Notes under the pieces: model-generated | What the model saw: only the letters and a program-made list of their open reading frames with translations | Database searches by the model: none | What the model was told of the DNA's origin: nothing | Translations under genes and position numbers: made by a program | Shown here: one piece after another, positions 20,897-29,621 of the stretch | Numbering within the stretch: the first letter of the stretch is position 1 | Layout: each line of letters opens with the position of its first letter | NCBI GenBank assembly: GCA_011800805.1 | Contig: MPNW01000190.1 | Location: 16,961-48,370, forward strand | Length of the DNA: 31,410 nucleotides | Reading direction: 5' to 3' | From: Hirudo medicinalis | Lineage: Eukaryota > Annelida > Clitellata > Hirudinida > Hirudinidae

Positions 20897-21324
20897 CATT
20901 AAACTGTTCGATCGGTTTCCTTTTTAACTCCATCGTTTTATGGTTCACTTCTTTCTGAATTTGCCTTAGATTTTTTACATTCGCTTTACTGTATAAATTA
21001 GATAATTAGATAATTTCGCATATTTTGAACTGTTATCGGGAGATGCCATTTCTGTGGACAGCATGGAATTTTAATAATACTAATAATGCGACAATTTATA
21101 TAGCACTGCATCACAACGTAGGTCGAAAAATGTCGTTTCTATGCGGGTATCAAGAGTTCACTACAAGACAATGCTAGCTGAGAGTGAGGCCCCTCAAGAC
21201 GTCTAGGTTTAAAATTTGTAAGTTCTCGTAATTTATGCTAAAAACGTAGCTCTATTTTACGATATTTTTTACTATGTTAATTGGTTTTGTGGACATCCAC
21301 ATTCTGCTAATGTCTAATTCTTCT

Positions 21325-21425
21325 CGTTAGAGCTCAACCATCTCTGGAGCCCTTCAAATGTCTCATCTCTTCAGGATGCCAACGAGAAGCCACGACATCA
21401 AAACACATGGTGCTTATAAATTAAC
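21325..21425 (+). mobile_element. decayed LINE 3' end, second copy
   Basis: GAGCTCAACCATCTCTGGAG and CCCTTCAAATGTCTCATCTC match the 17.13-kb LINE end (AACTCAACCATCCCTGGAGC) with a small internal deletion. GCTTATAAATTAACAG at the end matches the same family's tail. Confidence 0.55.
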
Positions 21426-21525
21426 AGTTTTATGAGCCGTTTCAAGTTCTGCATGCTTGTCATTTACAATGTCATTGACAATGGTAAATATGGAGGAATC
21501 CTGTGAAGCATTATAAGCAATTCAA

Positions 21526-21750
21526 GTGTTTTTTGAAAGTCCTTACTATGTCATAAGTGGTTTGTTTTATCTTACACCATCAGGTGTGTGTCTCCATGCT
21601 AAGAATTTGCTTGTCGAAAGATGCCAAAGTGAAGGTTTCACTTTGGCATCTTTAAAAGGGGAGACATATTTGAAGGAGTGCAGGGAAAAGGCTGAGAAAT
21701 TAAAGACACTGAGGAAGAACGAGAAGGGTACACATACAATAAGCGCCTAG
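21526..21750 (+). other. unassigned 75-codon open frame with a strong hairpin
   Basis: The frame encodes a basic C-terminal part (CREKAEKLKTLRKNEK) but no domain I recognise. Part of its codons lies in a perfect 17-bp inverted repeat (21617-21653), which makes a real protein less likely. It could be an exon or transposon debris. Confidence 0.15.
21617..21653. repeat. perfect 17-bp inverted repeat with 3-nt loop
   Basis: AAAGATGCCAAAGTGAA, loop GGT, then TTCACTTTGGCATCTTT. The arms pair without mismatch. It is too short for a typical pre-miRNA. It may be a replication-slippage product or the junction of an inverted duplication. Confidence 0.85.
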
Positions 21751-24700
21751 TATTGTGCACTACTTTTTATATGTGAAAATATCTGCTTAAACTTTACTTT
21801 TTGCATTGCAGACAATTTATCAAGAGCCTTGTGTGCATGTGGATAAGGCATCAGTAAAAGACTTAAAATCTGGAGAAGCGTGGATCCAGCTGTTTATCTG
21901 CCGAAAAGAAGAATAGAAACAACTTGTGGGAGGATGTTAGGTGTAACCATAAAAGGTGCTTGTATGCCTTATGCAGCTTTTACAGTTAAAGAATTAGCTT
22001 GGAATGTTTGTTTTAAATCGACTAGACAATGGCAAGTCTTATTTAATGTAAATAAATGTTATTGCTCAACACGTGATCATTTTCGCATTTTAAATCTGGT
22101 TCCACTCGCATGGTGAAGCATGGCGTGCACATTATGACGGGGACCAACTAACCGAAATTATTATCCCACCAGTGACGGAGTGACGACTGTCATGGCGCCG
22201 GTAGACAAGGTATTCATCTGGTAACCGGATGCGAGATGCTGGTATGAGGCGCCCTCGACGTTATCCATCAATATTTTGTCTAGTTCGATTTCATTGAAAC
22301 GTCATTTTATGTTAGGTATTTTAGTAAATTAAGATTTTGAGTTGCCTCATTTCAATAGCTTTATCAGAATGATTCATATCCAAGCACAAATCTAAGCGCA
22401 TTTGATCATAAACTTTAACAATTTTGTTATTAGAAAAATATCAGGATATTTATTTTAACATAAAAGCCTTGCAAAATAGTAGCGTTTTGCGGTGCACAAA
22501 TAATTCAAATAAGCCTCAGCCTTGGTGTAATACACGACAAACTACCTGGATTTGTCGTTTGACCCAAATTTGAAGTTTTACAATAATAAAAAACGTTTTG
22601 TTATAATTAATTTATAGTAAATGTGGTGACCTAGAGAATAACAAGATTCAAAAAAGAAACCTTGAACTGCAAACAAAATGACTTTCTTGTTTCCTGTCAC
22701 TTAATCTCTCAAATGGATTCAACAGTTTGATATGGTTATTTTAGGGATGTGAAATTTTTATGAATAAGATTTTAAATGTTCAACAAACTGATAGGTTTTC
22801 AACTAGGATTTCATCCTGATTGTTATAACAATTGTTATAGATTTGAATTGTAATTAGAAATTGTAAGATCTGGATTTACGTATTAAAAAGTCTTTATCAA
22901 TTTGTAATTTCCATTTAATTTAATTTAAAACAATACCAAATTCACTATGTTTTATTGATTTTTACAACTATTCTTTATCATATTACTGAGTTATACTATT
23001 AAGCATTATCTTCATTTTATTGAATGGCTAATAAATATATTGGTCTAATAAAGTTATATAAAGTATTTTAGTAAGTATTGTGACCTGGGACGTCGTTTCT
23101 CTAATTCCGGGTTAATGTGGCAAACCTTCAATCAAACTTAAAAATTTCCCTAAAATTGACCGCTTGTATGTTCCAAATCTCACAGGCTTTCCATGGCCAC
23201 AAGCGAGATCAATTGAAAAAATAAAATAAGAGGGCAAACAATGTGGAGGTGCAACTGCCCTCCCGCTCCCGAATGGCGTCCCTGATTGTGACTCATTAAC
23301 ATTTTACCTTTTAATGTTCATTAACATGCAGTGGACCAGATGGCCACTCAGTTTGTAATTTATTTTGTAACCTCTGCAATGATAAAGGTAATAAGGATAA
23401 TAATAAATATGATAATAACAATCCTCGCTTGCTTCATCACAGCCGGGCACTTTTAGTTTGATTAAAAATATCGATATATCGACCATCAGTGGATTCAAGA
23501 GGAAGTTCAAAGAGTCGAAGAACTTGGAGAAACTCATCATCAAGTGCACTCACCTTGAAATCTCATCTTGGTTCGAATGGACACGCGATGATGATTTCTT
23601 GATCCCGTGTGAACTGTTTTAAGGACTTTCGGAAACAATTTTACCAGGATATATTCACTTTCATTTGTTCGCCTCTGAAGTTATCGTGACGAAAGGAAAG
23701 CCTGTCGTTATCATCTGAACCCATCCATGCGTCAAAGCGTGATTATCAACTCGATGCTGATCAGCATCAGCATTGGCACCTGCAAATCGATTCCAATGAA
23801 TGCTTTCACGGGCTTGTAAGCAAATTTGTTTCCGTAGAAATACATCCATAAAAATGGATCCTTCCCCATGTTCAAGGTGTTTTTATTTTCGCTTTACTGT
23901 CTCTTTTTCGACAGATTGAGTGCGTTTTAAATGTTGATTAGTAACATTGCAAAGCGATTGTTGGTACTGCTTTTTTATTTTAGAAGCCTGTCATCATGAA
24001 TCATTTCATTGAGGTGTGAAGCACCGGCAAAGAAAACTTGAATTTACCAAAAATCTGGTCTTTTGGAGTAGGTAATCGTATTGAAGGTATTTTTTTGACT
24101 CTTAAAACTACAATTGATGTTTTAAATGTCATTTGATATAAAAACATTTCAGATGTTGAGACACTTCATGACATTGATAACTAAATAATTCACTCATGCC
24201 CGCGCAGGTCACAGACGAAAACTCCAAAGCTCTAGGCCGCAATGTTTTATGACAAAAGGTTGTTAATTTATTCGTATGACACGGATAAAAACAAGATCGC
24301 AAGTCCTCCCTTCTCTCTCCTTCTGTAAAAAAAGTTTGAAAATCAAATTGATTTTGAAAAAAAAAGAATGACAATAAATGTAAGCAATGTATTTGATGGC
24401 ATCATTTAATTTGTACATCGGATCAAAAAGGGACTTCATTTAGATCGAGTGAAATCGTTCATAGATTCGCTCAGGACTCTTGGCGTCTAATATCTTGAGA
24501 GGCTCCTAACTGTGATTCCTGGATTTCTTATTCCAGGCTTCATGAAATGAGTGACGAGTCAAGGATAAAAAGAGAAAGAGAGAGAGAAAAAATCAACCGC
24601 ATCTCAAGTGCTATCGAGATGAAAGATTTTAATTAAGAAAGCTTAATTAGAAGGAGTCGATGACAACATTAAATCAAATCGCTTCAGAAAGAGGCTTTGC

Positions 24701-25000
24701 TGAAGACGACAGCCACGCGACCCATTCAACTTCAGATGGTTTATTACGGGTAGTTTTTTTTAGCTCGTCTCAAATATCAGACTTAATAATTGCTTACTGG
24801 ATTCAATACTTTGGTTTTTGAATAAAAATGGATCTTGTACAGGAAGGAAACCATTTTTGTCCATATGAATGATCGTAACGTGAAGGTACAAAGCCATTAT
24901 TCAGAAGAAATACGAAGCTTTTGTAGCAACGACCATTTAATCGGGCCTAATAAAACCGATCTTAACCAGTGTTTGAATTGCCTTGGAACCGAACACGCAC
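21751..25000. other. intergenic region upstream of the receptor cyclase gene
   Basis: An open frame at 21880-22116 has no recognised domain. The stretch 22.3-23.1 kb is very AT-rich. A GA-rich run lies at about 24570-24590. No clear mobile element or RNA gene is visible. The cyclase promoter and 5' UTR should lie in the last part; no TATA box can be defended. Confidence 0.4.
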
Positions 25001-25964
25001 ATGAGGCAGAATATCTACTTCACGATTCTAGTCTTCATCATTCCTCTATCGACTCTCAGAGAGGGATTTTCTGTACGAGTTGGAATGATGGTCAGTAAGC
25101 AGAACGAACCCGTGTTTCGGAAACGCATGGAAACGGGATACCAGATGGCGCTCAACAGTAGCACCAACGATACCGTTACGGAAGAATTGGAGTGAGAATT
25201 TGTACTTTTTTGTATTTCATATTTACGATTAAATCTCAAGTAATTGAAGATTTTATTCTTTATTTTTGTTTTTATTTTCGAATTTCAAGAATCTTCCATG
25301 AAGTGAGCGACGATTGTGACGGTATCACAGGATCAAGATCAGCTCTGAATTTAGTGCTCAATAAGTCAGTCCAAGCCTTGTTTGGATCTATGTGCTCCAC
25401 GAGTTAGAATCAGACTATGTATAGATTTTCAAATATAAAATCAAGGATTTAAAAAGAAATACATCTAAAATGATAAATTCAATTTACCTGCTCTGTTTTT
25501 TGAAAATTGTAGACTGCATAGCAACGGCTCAGATTGCAACTTATTGGAACATTCCTTACTTTCCTCTGGATTGCTTCGACTCAACGTTAGATGATTCCTT
25601 CACTTATAACACAATTGTGAGGATTTTCGGATCACTGACAGGATTCAGTTCTGCATTTCACACATTTTTCAAGCGAAACAATTGGAAACTTACTGCCATC
25701 GTAACGGAATCGAATTCTGACTTCTGCAATTTCGGAGTGGAGGCTATTAAAGAAAACTTCCGTAAAAATTCGATAAAGATGGCTGAGTTCTTTGAATTTT
25801 CAAAAGATTACACCGATGAGGAATTGAACTCATTGATTAGGAAGATACAGGATAGTGCAAGAAGTACGTGCAGCAATAATTTTGTTACAATGGATTATTG
25901 CTAATTGGATCGCGTTGTTTTGAAGCAAACGTTAATGATAACAATACATCACAAATGGAATGAT

Positions 25965-25995
<31 letters not shown>

Positions 25996-28900
25996 GTTAA
26001 TTTATAATGCGCCATTTGCATAGCGTCAGAGGCGCCAAAAATAAATATTTAATGAAAATTATATATTTTGAACATAACTTCCTTCGCAGTAATCATTTTA
26101 TGTCATACCAACTATGACTTCATCCGGAAATTGATCTACCTGGCACACGATCATCAAATGACAGATCCAAACAATTATGTCTGGATAACTTTCTATAACA
26201 TCTACGGACAGTTCTCGTTCAATATGCTTTTTTATCCCTGGGAAAGTGACATGAATAACGGAAAGGATGTGGAAACGAGGATGATGGCTTTCCAAGCAGT
26301 CAAAATAGTAATGTGATCATATGTAATAGCAAATAATATTTTATTTGAAAACTTATAGTTTTCGTTTGCTGAAGATTAATAAAAAAATTCTGACCACTTC
26401 TGAATTAATGGGATAAAAAGAATGTTTTAAAAAGGAGCTTTAGTAATAGTTATCTAACAATATTTCATAGTAAAGAAAACCTAATTGTTAATTCAGATAA
26501 CCTACGCAAACTTCACCCCTCTTCCCCAGCCCTCTTCAGATGACAACGAAACCTCCATAAACGAAAATAGAGACAGATCCCTATTGATGGTACGAAAAAA
26601 CTCCATTTGAAAAAATTTAGCTTAGCAGTCAATCTTTCATTTTATAATTCGCAACATATATGAAGAACTATTGCACATATGACATGAATAAATATTTTCC
26701 ACTCAGATTTTCTTGACGGATGTTACAAATCTCTTCGTAAGACTGAGGTCGAAGGCATTTTCCCTTGGTTTGGATTACAACCTCGGAAGCGTTCTTATGA
26801 ATCAGTCGAGACATATTGAATTCCAAGGTATTAATGCAACCACCACATCTTTTTATTATAAAGATTTTATTTACATATAACTGTTATTTGTCCTTTACAA
26901 TTATAATGTTAAGCCTGAAAACTAATTTTTGATGCCAGGAATGACTGAAACGGTGAGATTTAATGCCGATGCAGACCGTCAAATGACTTACACGGTATGG
27001 TCACTCACGCCCCGGTCTCAATCCTTCACGGAATTTCTAAAAATTAATCTCACCGGAAATAATTACTCCGTGAGCATTTATGATACTAGAAAGTTTATAC
27101 AATCCTCTTGATATCCTAACTCTTTTAACTCTGTGCATGTTGTTTATTCGCTAATGAAAAATAATAATACAATTTGGAGTACATGTTATTATACTATAAC
27201 TATAATTATAATTATGTATGTGAACATAGTTACAGTAGAACAACTAAATATTACTCTTTAAATAAAAATTCTGTTCAAGGCTTACCTCGTCGGGGAGGAA
27301 TGGTGGGGCAACAGAAACAAACCCCCTCCTGATAAACCTGTCTGTGGATTCTACAACCAATTCTGTATAACCGATTCAGGTCCGTCAGCGTATGCCGATA
27401 TTTAATTACTTAATTATTTAACTTATTTTTAAATAAACACATTTCAATTAATTTAATAATTAATATCCATCGTGCAGATGACAAAGCGCTCACTATAGGA
27501 CTCTCAGTTTCTGTTCTCTTTGCGGTCATCGTAATCAGTTTGGCCATCTTAATCAGGTTTTTTTTCAAAACATAATCCCTTTCAAAATTACTAAAGTGAT
27601 AAAAATTAAAAGCTCTTCAATAATTGAATGATTAAGCAATTAAGTTGCTCATTGTGAAATATTTTTCTAATCGACTTAATCCGATTGCTCACCTGCGAAA
27701 GCTGGCAGGTGCTAGATTGATCGTTCTATTGTTGAAGATATTTTGTACTTAACTTCTCAAACAAGACTTTCTACTGAAAAATATTTTACGAATTTACCTA
27801 ATATTTTTAATATTAACAGCTATTATTATAATATATAACCTAATATTAACAGCTGTTTATATTAAGCATAGTTACACTTTTTCCTACCACTGGAGTGGTT
27901 TATCACGCAGACATATATATCATTAGTCTACTTAAACCACTATAAATTTATGTTATGTTAAATAATAACGTTTTATGTTATTTTTGGCCGTTTAAAAATT
28001 ATTTTTTCAGATTTATCAATAACTTAATCATGTAATAACATACCGTGTCAGAGTTCCCCAATCTTCATAAAACGATATTCGTTTGAAGAAATGTTCTTGG
28101 GTGTTGGGGGCGGGGGTGTTAAATTGGCATGCAGGCAATGATGGGTAATATTAGAAATCAAATGATTTAAATTTGATCGCGATTTCAATTCATCTTTTTT
28201 TATTTTCGATTTTGATTTGAAATCATTTTGTCAAGTGTGATTTTGATTTTTATTTCAATTCATATTTTTGATGATTTTGAGATTTTGTCCCTTCCAAAAT
28301 CACAAAATCATTTTAAAATATATAAATAACTTTTTCTATGCCTCTTACATAGTTTTGCGATGTGTTTATTCAAAAAGCGATAATGGACTGCGCGTCCCAA
28401 TGATTATAAAAATAACAACATGCGATTACATTTGACAATGTTTATGAATATATGACATCTCCCTCCCAAGCTTTCAGTAAAATCCGTATCTAACACATGA
28501 TTTTGATTTGATGATTTTTAAAATACTTTTAAATCAAAATCACTTGATTTTACATGATAAAATATGATTTCGTTCCAAAAAGGATTTTGCCCATCACTGC
28601 GTTCAGGTTAGCTGAATGGGTTGCTTTTCTGCATTTGGCGGTAAGGGCAACAATCGTGTTCGCAACCCAGCCTTTACCGCCAGGAAGCACCCTGGGATAG
28701 CGGCGCTATATGAATGGAAAAGCGATTATAAAGTGCCTTCACATTCGGATACTTAAGGCTCTTAACAATGCTCTTAAAAGATCGGCTAAATGCAACACTA
28801 TACACATGAAACTTGGAAAATGGAAACGTTATTTCAATTTCTAAATCACAAATATAACTTATTTTTATAATTTATGTTCGAGTTTCTGTCTTTCATATTA

Positions 28901-29589
28901 TTTTCTTTCCCTTCAATAATCGTATACAATTTACAGAATGAAGCTAAACGAGCAGAAAATCCAAAGCATGGCTTGGAAGATCAAATATGGAGAACTGCAG
29001 TTCTTAAGAAAGTCGAAGAGTGTAAAATATGACCTCTTATGTCTTTTTATGCAAATTTTAAAGACTCATCCTTAATTCTAAAAAGCAAATATTATTCTTT
29101 CTTTATATTCCAACTTTTATTCAAACCATGATTCACGCAAATATTGACACAGCTATTGATCACCAGAGGCACCTGGAGTGCTGTGAAGGTAAATATCATG
29201 AACATTTCTCGTGCAGGTTCGCAGTGTGTCCAAGTCATCAGATTTAGATGAAGTTGAACATTGCAAGATCGCCGTCCAATCATTCAGGGAGCTGGAAGAA
29301 AGTGGATCTGGAGAGATAATTGCCCACTACAAAAATGAAGTTGTCATGGTTCATTATTCTTCAAAGCATGACGTGAACCTGACAAGGAAAGATCTCATTG
29401 AACTCGTGAAGGTGAGCAAGTATGAGAATGTACAAAATGGTCTGCAACAAAACTTTTTGAACTTTCGCACTTGGATAAGATTAGTAAGTAGTAAGATCCT
29501 GCAGTAGGAGTGAAGATGATTAAGAGATTTAATTAGGATAAACAATCTTAGTGATCGAAATGCTTTAAAAATATAATACTAATAATAGC

Positions 29590-29621
<32 letters not shown>

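Larger units (their letters stand above)
17917..21049 (-). pseudogene. DDE-transposase-like gene of the 'VDGGPDENPR' family, frameshifted and split by a hAT insertion
   Basis: Minus-strand reading, 5' to 3', starts at an ATG at 21049 (MASPDNSSKYAKLSNY). A helical part follows (IEQFN | AKLVELQEKI, then FWGRLPKKRKS), ending at a GTAAGA donor near 19963. Next come a Ser/Gln-rich region (about 19.83-19.55 kb), SGRPRLEEDHSDL (about 19.37 kb), FALSIDDKVEVPIGLAAANK and YEVRLPDHYFVIA (about 19.24-19.13 kb), VAKHDSSTTFTHG (about 19.0 kb) and VDGGPDENPRFNKTL (about 18.87 kb). A frameshift leads to the 18446-18943 frame with YNLDVYVAMTHAPG, NYVERHMA, LILPHEAFGSH and NFRKAGEVLAEIW. A Cys/His segment and an acidic tail end at 17917. 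Several stops and frameshifts show it is dead. I recall similar multicopy proteins in invertebrate genomes but cannot name the family. The Asp of SIDDK, the Asp of VDGGP and the Glu of NYVER could be a D-D-E triad (inference). Confidence 0.65.
27557..28936 (+). other. cyclase intron between TM exon and kinase-homology exons
   Basis: A 1.38-kb phase-2 intron (AG|GTTTTT donor, TTTACAG acceptor). Its 3' half carries a MITE and a SINE. The 5' part (27557-28135) is AT-rich, with a small hairpin (CACCTGC...GCAGGTG near 27690) and a locally repeated AACCTAATATTAACAGCT-like piece near 27840. No exon is seen. Confidence 0.6.

Noticed and set aside
24835..25098. 87-codon open frame overlapping the cyclase start
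   Set aside because: Different frame from the signal-peptide exon; no domain, and it overlaps a strongly supported first coding exon.
28603..28690. Functional tRNA gene
   Set aside because: Box A and box B resemblance is present, but no acceptor stem or full cloverleaf can be formed and a diverged copy shares the non-tRNA tail, so it is a SINE.
29020..29021. Alternative donor at 29020 for the cyclase exon
   Set aside because: It would leave phase 1, whereas the next exon at 29217 needs phase 0; the GT at 29022 fits.
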